This document shows positions 35,413 through 44,945 of a DNA stretch of 55,218 nucleotides, piece after piece. The position numbers were made by a program, and so were the translations under genes. The notes below the pieces were generated by a model. It worked only from the letters and a program-made list of their open reading frames with translations, had not been told where the DNA came from and did no database searches. This stretch comes from Thraustochytrium sp. TN22 (Eukaryota > Sar > Bigyra > Thraustochytrida > Thraustochytriidae), in contig JABLUY010000008.1 of assembly GCA_013306675.1 (NCBI GenBank), positions 260,112 through 315,329 on the forward strand, read 5' to 3'. How positions within the stretch are numbered: position 1 is the stretch's first letter; every line of letters begins with the position of its first letter.

Positions 35413-36078
35413 GCCGCGCGAGCGCAATGCGCGCGCGCCTTCAACTGCACCGTCTCAAGGGCGACTACTGAAGCACGAAGAACAAGACGCTAAGTTAGAT
35501 CGCTTCGACGAGTGCAATCTTGTGCTCAACAAGAGTCAAGCTCACACGGGACAACCTCGTCGAGTTCAACACCACCAGCGCCACTGCCAATACGGGCATC
35601 CCCGTCAACCATACGGTGCTCGATACGTAGGTGTGGCAGGTGGGACCCTTCCGCATGTCAGGCAACGGTATCGCTCCCCACGAGGCCCTTGAAAGGGAGG
35701 GAAGTAGATGCGCTGCTGCACCGCGATGACGTCGCGCGGGAACTTCTCGTCAAGACGTGGAAACCATCATCCCGAATCGGACAAGGTGACAGATTCTCAA
35801 CGCTTGAAGGGACGTGATGAATTGTTTCATAGGGTACTTGCTTTTCTGGTCGCTCCCGGAGGGGAGAAAGTCCCAGACTAGCTTTTTGCTTGTTTTCATG
35901 TGAACTGCGTGAGCAGGATCCACGGTGGAGGCGTGCTTTTCGCAGAGAGGCGAGCTTTTCGCAAAGAGGCGAGCTCTTCGCAGGCAGAGGGACGCCTCGA
36001 AGAATGCCAGCGACATGCGAGACCTGCGTGATGCCTCCTCCCATCACGGACTGGCTTTTCGTGCGCGCGAAAGGGCGA
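35413..36078. other. Fragmented coding-like sequence and short repeats
   Basis: A plus-strand frame at about 35545-35690 reads DNLVEFNTTSATANTGIPVN then HTVLDT, a stop, and VWQVGPFRMSGNGIAPHEAL, which looks like a decayed gene piece of unknown family. At 35935-35992 there are three tandem copies of a 19-20-bp GCTTTTCGCAGAGAGGCGA unit. No intact gene is seen. Confidence 0.35.
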
Positions 36079-36888
36079 CTAAAGATAAAAAAGGGTGAGC
36101 CAGGAGGGCCGACGTAGCGGCCCAATGTGCTCGCGCGCCTGGTGCAGAACATGACAGAGACCTATATTTGAGTCCGGTGGGCAGATATGGACAAAGACCG
36201 CAGCCGCGGCATCCGCGCAGAGGTCGATCCCGCGGGGCACGAGAGCGTCCGGATCAAAGGTGTGCGGGAATGCGAGCGCCAAGAAAAGAGCTAACGCGAG
36301 GAGACTCAGGAAAAGCAGGAGCGCATGGCAGGCGGCGGCGGCGCACCTATTGCAGCGAGAGGCGCCCTCGAGTGCGAACTCCTCGGTGGTGATGATGCCA
36401 TTGGGGTCAACGTGCCAGTACTTGCGGCCTCGCATGCCCCAGGAGGTGGCGACGAGCGTCTCAAGGTCAGGCTTGGAGTGCGGAGCGGCAGCGGCCGTGA
36501 CCGCGACGGGGGCTGCCGCCGCTGCCAAGGGCTCCTCGGCGCCAGACCGTCGCCGTCGTCGCAGAGGGACGGCTTTGGTCTTGGGCGCAAGGCCAACAAG
36601 GCGTGAGAGCAAACCGCCCCGCGACGGGCCCCCCATCGCGGCGAGCGGCTTGCTCGCAGCCACGTGTCTGTCTGCTGGCTCGAGCCCCGCCTCGTGCGCG
36701 CCGGCCAGCAGCGAGGCGGTCGGCATGGCTGCGGGCTGGTCGGCGCCTCCGCTCTGCTCGAGGCTTGGCGCATGGCGAGCACCGCCGCTGTTGAGCGAGA
36801 GCGCGTTAAAGCGCGCGGCGAGCCTGGCGCACGCCTCGGCCGACGCGGGCTCCTCACCGCGCCGCGCCACGGGCCCGCGCAGCCGCAT
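36079..36888 (-). CDS. Unrecognised single-pass membrane protein
   Basis: From the ATG at 36888 the frame gives 269 residues; an in-frame ATG at 37095 would give 338, but the added part is repetitive (ARSLARSLPARSLS). The N-terminal half is Ala/Arg/Pro-rich. A better-conserved-looking stretch, SWGMRGRKYWHVDPNGIITT, precedes a Cys-rich segment and one strong hydrophobic helix (CHALLLFLSLLALALFLALA), then a short tail with four cysteines. I recognise no family. It sits in a region of gene fragments, so the last 30 residues or the whole frame may not be an expressed protein as read. Evidence for it being real: length, a plausible type II membrane topology, and lack of any better frame here. Confidence 0.4.
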   Translation of the reverse strand: MRLRGPVARRGEEPASAEACARLAARFNALSLNSGGARHAPSLEQSGGADQPAAMPTASLLAGAHEAGLEPADRHVAASKPLAAMGGPSRGGLLSRLVGLAPKTKAVPLRRRRRSGAEEPLAAAAAPVAVTAAAAPHSKPDLETLVATSWGMRGRKYWHVDPNGIITTEEFALEGASRCNRCAAAACHALLLFLSLLALALFLALAFPHTFDPDALVPRGIDLCADAAAAVFVHICPPDSNIGLCHVLHQAREHIGPLRRPSWLTLFYL

Positions 36889-37153
36889 CGCGTCGTGAGA
36901 GGCTGGCCGCGCGCGACCAACCACCACCGGCTTTGCTGCTACTTTCCTGTAGTACCACATTCTTCTTATTACTACCATGGTACCACGGCCCGAACCCAAA
37001 GCCCACGAGTGAGAGAGAGATCGCGCCGGGAGCGAGCGAGCGAGCGAGCGAGCGAGCAGCACGCCCCGGCTGGCGTCAGCGAGGTCCCGAAGCAAATTGT
37101 GCTGGCTGGCGGCTGTCCCAACTTACACGTAGTACTGGTGGTACGGGTACCTT

Positions 37154-37409
37154 GAGCGAGCACACGACAGCAGTGGCAAGATGATCAACAAGACCAACAC
37201 GAACGAAGCCGTGGATAAATACGAACTTGGGCTTGGTGCCGCAGAACATGAGTGCCCAGAGCGCGAAGCGCTTGTGCGGGAGCGAGTCCTCAACGGCGAT
37301 CACCATCAGGTAGGCGCCAAGGATGAGAAAGGACCTCAAGCTGACGTACACGGAGGCCAGAGAGGATAGCCCGGGCGACGCTGGCGAGCGGGTAGAGCAC
37401 AACGGGCAG
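37154..37409. pseudogene. Scrambled partial copy of the SLC13 carrier gene
   Basis: Two pieces of the neighbouring carrier gene are joined in opposite orientation. From about 37154 to 37220 the plus strand copies the gene's 5' leader and start (MINKTNTNEAVDK, with ATG at 37181), whereas the gene itself reads on the minus strand. From 37222 to 37409 follows an internal segment in the gene's own orientation, matching 38826-39013 over 188 bp with no length change (minus strand: FALWALMFCGTKPKF). Identity is high, so the event is recent relative to the divergence of the two full carriers. It cannot make a carrier. Confidence 0.85.
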
Positions 37410-37624
37410 GTCAGGTGGGAAGGAACTCTACGGGGACAGCAGCAGCAGCACATGCGCTTGGTGTGCACGCTCAAGGTGCCACACTGCAAGTAGTGTGTTC
37501 GTAAACAGAATGTTGTTGTAGGTTGGATAAGTTAGTGCGCAAGTGGGTGGCAGGAGAAGGTCGTACGTGAGGAAGAGGCGCGGAGTGTCATTGTCTTTCT
37601 CGCGAGGTGTCCCTGGTCAACCTC
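37410..37624. other. 3' flank of the SLC13 carrier gene
   Basis: About 215 bp between the scrambled copy and the carrier stop codon; no gene is seen. Confidence 0.4.
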
Positions 37625-39367
37625 TTAGTTGAGAATGAGACGGCGGACGCCAGTGGCATCGTCGGCGTAGTTTTCGGCCCAGTCCGGAAAGGAGCTGAGG
37701 TCGCCAAAGACGTTGCCAGTGACGAAGGGGGCAACGATGGCGAGGAGGACACCGAAGCACTTGAGGATGGCACCACCCTTGATCATATCGAAAAAGCTGA
37801 TGCGGCCAGTGGAGAATGCGAGAGCCATGGGCGGGGTGGAGGTGGGGAGCAAAAAGGCGAGCGTGGCGGCGGTACCAGCCGGGAGCGCGAGCAGGAGCGG
37901 GTGAATACGCTTCTGCACGGCGATCTCGAAGAGGATGGGCAGAAAGACGGTGACGGCGGCCACGTTGGAGATGAGCTCAGTGCAGATGGCGACGAGAATG
38001 GCGACGATGGAAACGAGAGAGATCGTGGAGAGGTCGGTGGCCGAGGCGACGAGGGAGCCGACCTCGGCGGAGAGGCCACTGGAGCCGATGGCCTCAGCCA
38101 TGGAGAAGCCAGCGCCGAGCAGGAGGATGACTCCCCAGGGCAGGCGCTTAAAGGCGCTGACCTCAACGAGCATCTTGCCCTCACGCTGGGAGCTGGGAAG
38201 CCAGAAGACGATGATGCCGCCAATAACGGAGACGATGGCGTCGTTGGTGTAGGCGCTCCAGGAGTTGTTCGAGTCGGCGTCCTCGCAGTCGTACTCGTTG
38301 GTGTACTGGTCGTCGCTGCAGTAGCCGAGGTAGGGCGTGATCACGTAGCCGGAGATGAGCCAAAAGAGGACCATGAGGGAGAGGATGGCGCAAAGGATCT
38401 TCTCGTCACGCGAGACGGGGCCGAGGGCGCGGCGCTCCTGGTTGAGGCGGTCCTGGCTGAGCTGCAGGTCGATGCCGCGCAGGTAAACAAAAGTGATGGA
38501 GGCCCAGGCGATGAAGACCATGATGACGGCGATGGGCGCGGCGTAGCCCATCCAGGTGGCGAAGTTGATGGGCGCCTGCGGGAAGGAGCCGGTGACAAGG
38601 AGCGAAAAGGCGAGGTTGGCGCTCGTGCCGATCAGGGTGGAGCAGCCGCCGCTGGTGGCGGCGAGCGCCACGCCAATGACGGCGGCCTTCTCGAAGCGGA
38701 CGCCGTCCGGAGTGTCGATGCGGCCCTCGAGGAAGCCGCGGATGACGGGCAGCATAAGCACGGTGGTGGCCGTGTTGCTGGCGAACATGGAGATGATGGC
38801 GGTAATGACCTGGAAGCCAAGCAGCACGAACTTGGGCTTGGTGCCGCAGAACTTGAGCGCCCAGAGCGCGAAGCGCTTGTGCGCGAGCGAGTCCTCAACG
38901 GCGAGCACCACCAGGTAGGCGCCGAGGATGAGAAAGGACACCGAGTTGAAGTACATGGAGGCCAGCGAGGACAGCCGGGCGACGCTGGCGAGCGGGTAGA
39001 GCACAACGGGCAGCAGGGCGCTGACCTCAATAGGCACGACCTCGAAGATCCAGAGGCAGACGATGAAGAGAGTGACGGCCAGGGCATCGTTTGCCTTGGG
39101 GTGCTCGTCCGAGAGCTCGATGCTGCCGGCAATGATGGCCAGGATGGGTGCCAGGAAGAGGCCGATCTTCTTGGACAGCGGGAACTGCTTCCAGTAGCCC
39201 TGCGTGAACGTGTACCAGCAGTCCGCGTCGGGCCCCTTGGCGTACTCGATGTCGTCCGAGTCGCCATCGCCAGCGTGGGCGCCGTTCATCTTGAACGAGG
39301 CGCCGGACTCCGGCTGCACGGCGGTGTTCTCATGGACATCCTCGTTCGCGTTGGTCTTGTTGATCAT
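37625..39367 (-). CDS. SLC13/DASS-family anion carrier, copy A
   Basis: 580 residues, about 11-12 membrane helices. Divalent-anion:sodium symporter family, whose members import dicarboxylates, citrate or sulfate. After a hydrophilic N terminus (1-62) come FLAPILAIIAGSIEL, the DSLAHKRFALWAL segment that leads to the first SNT motif (S197-N198-T199), and the second motif ISNV (S467-N468-V469), with LPTSTPPMALAF at about 508-519. These two SNx motifs on inverted hairpins bind sodium and substrate carboxylates in this family. Val instead of Thr in the second motif is common among carboxylate carriers. Di- or tricarboxylates are likelier than sulfate, but the substrate cannot be settled from sequence. 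A paralogue lies 3.8 kb away in the same orientation. Confidence 0.9.
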   Translation of the reverse strand: MINKTNANEDVHENTAVQPESGASFKMNGAHAGDGDSDDIEYAKGPDADCWYTFTQGYWKQFPLSKKIGLFLAPILAIIAGSIELSDEHPKANDALAVTLFIVCLWIFEVVPIEVSALLPVVLYPLASVARLSSLASMYFNSVSFLILGAYLVVLAVEDSLAHKRFALWALKFCGTKPKFVLLGFQVITAIISMFASNTATTVLMLPVIRGFLEGRIDTPDGVRFEKAAVIGVALAATSGGCSTLIGTSANLAFSLLVTGSFPQAPINFATWMGYAAPIAVIMVFIAWASITFVYLRGIDLQLSQDRLNQERRALGPVSRDEKILCAILSLMVLFWLISGYVITPYLGYCSDDQYTNEYDCEDADSNNSWSAYTNDAIVSVIGGIIVFWLPSSQREGKMLVEVSAFKRLPWGVILLLGAGFSMAEAIGSSGLSAEVGSLVASATDLSTISLVSIVAILVAICTELISNVAAVTVFLPILFEIAVQKRIHPLLLALPAGTAATLAFLLPTSTPPMALAFSTGRISFFDMIKGGAILKCFGVLLAIVAPFVTGNVFGDLSSFPDWAENYADDATGVRRLILN

Positions 39368-39907
39368 CTTGCCGCAGCTGTCTGGCTCGCTCGCGTGCTC
39401 GCTCGCGTGCTAGTGGCTTCTTGCTGCCTTTCCGCCGGTTGGGGGTTGTGGGTTTGCTGCCGCCAGCGCCCCGCGGCGGGGCGCCTGCCCGCTTGCCTGC
39501 CGCCGCGTCCGCCACCCGCGCTCGGACGCTGCCGGGTAGTAGCCGTGGTCTTCCTGCCTGTCTCCCTGGGCTGCCCACTCTACCAGAGTTCCCGCTCGCA
39601 GGAAGGAGGAGGTCGCCGCGGCCCACGCTCTTTCGGGCAACCTGTGCACAGCCTGCAGCAGAGATCGGGGCCCGACGCTGTCAGACGCGCCCAGCGCCCG
39701 GCGCCGAGACGAGACGAGCCGATACGGGCCGCAGGCCCGCAGCGGCGCAGCGCACCGGCCGTGACCGGCGCCACCGCCGGGCGGCGCCGGTCCGGGAGGC
39801 CAGGTTTTCCGCTCGCAGCCTGGACCGCCCTGTCGCGATGCGTGTGATGCGAGCGAGCTCTCTGTCTGTGACGCCAGGGAAGCCGAGCGAGCGGCCTCCT
39901 CAGCGCG

Positions 39908-39958
39908 AGTGAGCGGGCGGGCGGGCGGGCGGGCGGGCGAGCGAGCGGGCGGGTGGGC
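39908..39958. repeat. (GGGC)n microsatellite
   Basis: About 12 tetranucleotide units GGGC/GAGC in tandem, 540 bp upstream of carrier copy A. Confidence 0.85.
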
Positions 39959-42113
39959 GGCCAGCCGGGCGAGAAACCGATCGGAGCAGCGGGTAAGCGT
40001 CGCCAGCCAGGCTGTGAGGTGCTCTGCCTAGCCGGGGGGTGTCCGAGTGCCATCTCGCCTCGCCTCCCACTGAAGTCGGAGTTCAAGCTCAAGTTCAAGT
40101 TGGCTTGTCTCGTGTCGTCTCCTTCGACCGGACACGGACGGTACGACTTCGGACTCGGACGCGCCGCGCGCGCGCACGCGTGCGCCGCGCGCCAGACCAG
40201 GACAACGGCCGGACGGACCCCATGCAACTCCTGCCAAACGGCAGCCAAAGGGCGCGGCCGTCTTGGCCGACGCATCGGCTGGCACGCTGCAGCGTAGCTT
40301 CATCATCGCCAGCGCGTGGCGGTGCCGCGTCGCAGGAAGGAGCACAAGCTGCTGCTCTGGCAGCTCTGCCGCTGCAGCCGCAACTTGTGGGCGACACGAT
40401 AGAGGCCCTGCGCTCCAGGTTTCGTCCTTGATTGGTAGCCGGTAGACCCTTCTAGGTTGCGCTGCTGACGACGCTCCGAGTCGCCCGCTCCACTTGCTTG
40501 TGTTGATCATGAAGCGAAAGAGGGCGGCCAGTGCAGAAGTACAGTCCGTCGCCGAGCCACCAGCCACCGCGGCCACTGCCACCAAGGCCTCTGGGACGCC
40601 ACGCGAGCAGCAGTGCACAGCGGCCGCGGCCAGATCGCGCCAGGCAGCTCGCGACAAGCGGCCGCGCTCTAGCGGCTACACTGCACGAACCCGCCACCTG
40701 GCCACTGCAGGCAAGCGAGTTCGACGCCCAGCAGCCCCACTGCAACCGTGATAACTCAGCCGCTTGCTTGCTAGCTAGCTAGCTAGTAGGCCTAGGCCTC
40801 GTCAGTCCGCCGCGGCTGCCGGTTCGCAGGGACCGCGCCGCCGGTCCAGGATGCCACGCCGACGTGCGAAGCGCTCCGCTCCGCGGTGCCAGCGCTCGTG
40901 CGGTGACACTGTCACGCCAGCGTAGCCAGGCTTGGCCGCCGCGGCTTCGCGCGAGCGGTGGCGGGCCAGCCGGCGCCAGCGGCGCCATCTCTCGCCCTCG
41001 GCGCCCGCCGCCGCCGGGCGTGGCACGGCACTGGCAGTGGCGGCAGCTGACGCGCCGCGTTGAGTGAGAAGCTGCGGACCCATGCGAGCAAGCAGCTCCC
41101 AGCCGGACCAGCCGCCCCACTGTGGGTGCTTGTCGGAGCATGCAGACAGCTTGTGGGCCGAGAGCTGGTCCTCGTGTGGTGTGCGAGCTTTAGCGGCGAA
41201 GGTACGGGGACCCGGACGGCCGGCGGCCCGCCGGCGGCCGCGTCGTTGGAGCGCAGGGGCGCGCGCAGGTGGTCCCGAGGCAGTCACTCGCACTGGCAGG
41301 CACTGGCAGGCAGCAAGGGACATGCTCAGGTATCGCTGACGACAGCGGCGCGGCACGGGCTGGGCCGCCACCGGCGGCCGTCAGGACTCAGCCTGAGGCG
41401 CGCCGCCCCTTGCCATGCTGGACCGGGCCCAGGCCGTGCGCGAAGGCGGGTGCAGGACGCGGCGCCACGGGGGAGGGCATGTGGATAGGTAGCTAGCTGG
41501 CTACTCCAACCCTGGATGCGACTCGGACTCGACATGACTTGGACCTTGTGGGCCGCGCCGGCCCGGGCCCGCGTCAGTCCAGATCGAGCCTGGGCCTTGG
41601 GGGCAGGGCCTGCGCCTGCCTCTCTGGCCAATCACCAAGGGCGTCGCCCGAGCTCCAGTGCCCATCGGCGGATCAGGCGAGGGGGCTGACCACCAAGCTT
41701 CGACGATGGCGAGCTTTTGCAGCAGCAAGAGCAGAAGTCGCCAGCAAGCCGCATCCGACGCTGAGCGAAGCGGCATCCGAGCCGGCAGCTTCTGAGCCCG
41801 CCGCAGCCGCCAAGCCAGCCACCAAGCTTCGAGTTCAATCGCAGCGCCCTGAAAATTGGATCTTCGTTGCATCGAGACCAGCGTTGCTCCGAGGGTGACC
41901 CACGAATATTGCATCGTCGACCTGACAGAAGCAATCTTTTTTCAAGCCAGCGCACACCCGTGAGGACCTGCGCGTGCGTTCACGAGCGCTCACCATCACA
42001 AGCGAGCGACTCGGAGCGGTAGGCGTGAGCGGGCGCGAGCGGCACGCCTCCAAGGCGGTACGTTCAAAGGAGAGCGCCTGCCTTTCTGTTGCGTGGCTGG
42101 TTAGGACTGTGCT

Positions 42114-42160
42114 GGGCGCGAGTTAACTGGGCGCGAGTTAACTGGGCGCGAGTTATCGAG
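42114..42160. repeat. 16-bp direct repeat x3
   Basis: Three consecutive copies of a unit built on GGGCGCGAGTTAACT, the last ending in GTTATCGAGC. No function is apparent; the GTTAAC palindrome could be a factor-binding site. Confidence 0.8.
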
Positions 42161-43169
42161 CACGAGCAGCGGCCGCAATGCGAGAGTCGCACCGGCAGTA
42201 GACCGGCCGCGCATCTTGGGTCTAGCCACGTCGCCACGCCGGAGCGACCTCGGCTCACCGCTGTAGCCGATAAGCGCCGCTCACCGGCGCCCTGGCCCCG
42301 CCTTTTGCAATGCCCGACGCCCGTCATGGCCTTCAACCTCGGCGCGAACTTTTACGCCACGGCTACGTCGGCCACGTCCTAGGCGTTTCAAACCTCGGCC
42401 GCACCCTCATCCGCCCCGGTCTCCGACGCGTACTGTCGCGTACAGCAGCTCGACCCCGGACAGCCCTCCCGACTCGGTCCCAAGTCCCCTGACCTCGCAC
42501 GTGGCTCGAAATCATCTCGCCCGAACGCCACATGCGAACTGACTGGGATGCACGCGAGGTGTGGTGTTCGGAGGACGTACATGCTGACGGTCCCAACTTC
42601 GTGCGGCTTTGGGCGTCACGGGACCGGAGTCCGAACTGCGCGATTGCTGGCCGTTTTGGTTAGTAGGTCACGAAACTGCCTCACAGTCAGTTGAGAGCGG
42701 CATCCCACCGCTTCCCGCGCAGGGTGAGCTGAGGTGATGATAAAGTAGATCGATCGCACGGCCGGGTGCCAAACACACACTGCAGCCACGGCGGATGGCA
42801 ATCGCCGAAATTCCACCAAGAGCAGATTTGTCAATGAGTAGGAGGATTTGGTTTTTTTGCACCTTTTGCACCACGGCGCCGCGCTCGCAGGCCACAGTCG
42901 GAGCGAGCAGAAGCGTAGCCGAGTGTCACATTGCTTGGAGGCGCGCGCAGATGCCGTGGCATATCATTTCAACTCGCACGGCGTGCTTGGCCGCGGGAAA
43001 GCGCCGCAAGCGCCATTTTCGAAAAATACCAAATCTTTTGTCAACGATACATAGTGTGCCACCCACGCCAATTGCTCGCAATAGCTCGCGCAAGTCGCCT
43101 GCTCGTTCATGCCGCTTGCTCGCTTGTGTCGCTCGCACATGCCGCCTCGCTCCCAGAACGTGCTTGCAA

Positions 43170-44945
43170 TCAGCGGCGAAGCCCCTGAGAGTTTTGAGCC
43201 CACTCGGGAAACTCAGAGATGTCACCAAAGACGGAACCGGTGATGAAGGGAAAGACAATGGCGAGGAGCATGCCAACGATCTTGAGGGTCATGCCGCCCG
43301 AAATCATGTCGTAAAAGGAGACGCGACCTGTGGCAAAGGCAATGGCCATGGGAGGCGTGGAGGTGGGCAAGAGGAAGGCGAGCGAAGCGGCAATGGTGGC
43401 CGGAAGCACAAGGAGCAGCGGGTTGATCTCCTTCTGAACGGCGAGCTCGAAGAGAATGGGCATGAAGATGGTGACGGAGGCGACGTTGGAGATGAGCTCG
43501 GTAATGATGGCCACGAGGACGACGACGATGGCGACGAGGGCAATGTCCGAGAAGTCTGTGGCGGCACTGATGATCTCGCTGACCTCGGCGGACAGGCCGC
43601 TGGAGGCAATGGCGGTGGCCATGGCGAAGCCAGCACCGAGCAGGAGGATGACGCCCCACGGCAGGCGCTTAAAGCATGACTCGTCCAAGAGCATCTCACC
43701 CTCGCGCTGGGAGCTGGGGATCCAGAAGAGGCAGATGGCACCAATCATGGCTACCACGCTGTCGTCAACGTACTCCTTCCAGCTGTTCTCCGGGCTGGCG
43801 TCCTCACAATCATACTTGTTGTCCCACTGCTCGTCGTTGCAGTAGCCCAGATAGGGCTCGATGGCGTACGGGGTGACGAGCCATGTGATGACCATGACGA
43901 AGAGCACGAGGCCCAGCACCTTCTCGTCGCGCGAGACCGGACCAAGCTCCGCACGCTCGCGCGCGAGCGAGTCGGTGTTGAGGTTGAGGTTGATGCCCCG
44001 CAGGTAGATGAAAGTAAGGGAGGCCCAGGCGGTGAAGACCATGAGGAAGGCAATGGGCATGGCGAAGCCCATCCAGGTCTGAAAGTTCACCGGCACCTGA
44101 GGGAAGGTGCCCGTGATGAGCAGGGAGAACGCGAGGTTGGCGCCCGTGCCGATGAGCGTGCCGCATCCGCCGCAGGTGGCAGCCAGCGCCACGCCCAGGA
44201 GCGCGGCCTTCTCGAAGCGCTGGCCGGCAGGCGAATCCGTGCGGCCATCCAGAAAGCCCTGGATCACCGGCAGCATCAGAAGCGTCGACGAAGTGTTGCT
44301 GGCGAACATCGACACGATGGCAGTGATGACCATAAAGCCCAGCAGCACGTACTTGGGGTTCGTGCCGCAGAAGCGGAGCGCCCACAGCGCGAAGCGCTTG
44401 TGGGCCATGGCGTCCTCGATCGCCATCACCACGAAAAAGGCGCCCAGCGTAAGGAAGGAGGTGTGGTTCAGGTACTGGTGCGCCAGCGTGCCGGCTCGCT
44501 CCACGCTGGCCAGAGGGTACAGCACGATGGGCATGAGCGTCGTCACCGTGATGGGGCAGGTCTCGAAGACCCACATTGCCACAATAAAGATCGTGCAGGC
44601 CAGCGCATCGTTCGCCTTGGGGTGCTCGTCGGAGATCTCCACGCAGGCGAAGATGATGGCGAGCAGCGGCCCGAGGATGAAGCCGACCTTTTGCGGCGTC
44701 GAGAACATCTTCCAGTACCCATGCGTGTACGTCTCCCAGCAGTCGGCGTCGGCCTTCTTCGTCACAACCTTCTTCGTCGCGCGCCCATAGGCCTCACCCG
44801 ACTTCTTCTCCTCAGTCTTGACGTCAGCTCCGTCCTTGTCATCCGAAATGGCAAAGGACGCCTGCGCCAGGTCGGCGCCGGACTCCGGCTGCACATGGCC
44901 CTGCTCCAGCTCACGTCCCGGGTCGCGGGCATCGGAGTTCAGCAT
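43170..44945 (-). CDS. SLC13/DASS-family anion carrier, copy B
   Basis: 591 residues, a close paralogue of copy A along the whole length, with the same gene orientation. The hydrophilic N terminus (1-80) is Lys/Glu-rich and unlike copy A apart from QPESGA. The membrane part starts at about 85. The first motif is SNT (216-218, in FASNTSSTLL) and the second SNV (486-488), followed by LPTSTPPMAIAFATGRV. The extracellular-loop cysteines (GYCNDEQW, YDCEDA) are shared with copy A (GYCSDDQY, YDCEDA), suggesting a conserved disulfide. Differences cluster in the N terminus and loops, which suggests the two import related carboxylates or differ in regulation or location. The tandem arrangement indicates local gene duplication. 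Confidence 0.9.
   Translation of the reverse strand: MLNSDARDPGRELEQGHVQPESGADLAQASFAISDDKDGADVKTEEKKSGEAYGRATKKVVTKKADADCWETYTHGYWKMFSTPQKVGFILGPLLAIIFACVEISDEHPKANDALACTIFIVAMWVFETCPITVTTLMPIVLYPLASVERAGTLAHQYLNHTSFLTLGAFFVVMAIEDAMAHKRFALWALRFCGTNPKYVLLGFMVITAIVSMFASNTSSTLLMLPVIQGFLDGRTDSPAGQRFEKAALLGVALAATCGGCGTLIGTGANLAFSLLITGTFPQVPVNFQTWMGFAMPIAFLMVFTAWASLTFIYLRGINLNLNTDSLARERAELGPVSRDEKVLGLVLFVMVITWLVTPYAIEPYLGYCNDEQWDNKYDCEDASPENSWKEYVDDSVVAMIGAICLFWIPSSQREGEMLLDESCFKRLPWGVILLLGAGFAMATAIASSGLSAEVSEIISAATDFSDIALVAIVVVLVAIITELISNVASVTIFMPILFELAVQKEINPLLLVLPATIAASLAFLLPTSTPPMAIAFATGRVSFYDMISGGMTLKIVGMLLAIVFPFITGSVFGDISEFPEWAQNSQGLRR

Larger units (their letters stand above)
39368..43169. 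other. 3.8-kb spacer without genes
   Basis: Region between the two carrier genes; it must contain the promoter of copy A. It holds a (GGGC)n tract (about 39908-39958), CTAG runs (about 40763-40785 and 41488-41505), paired CACTGGCAGG words (41291-41310; also 41029-41040), and three copies of a 16-bp CTGGGCGCGAGTTAA unit (about 42114-42160). Near 42326 a short frame reads MAFNLGANFYATATSATS with a stop, unrecognised. No RNA gene or protein gene is supported. Confidence 0.45.

Noticed and set aside
37607-39847. A 746-residue plus-strand frame across the SLC13 gene
   Set aside because: It is a Gly/Asp/Glu-rich shadow of the carrier gene with no membrane helices or family motif.
42795-43679. A 294-residue plus-strand frame
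   Set aside because: Its second half is antisense to the SLC13 copy B C terminus and its first half is spacer; no motif is seen.
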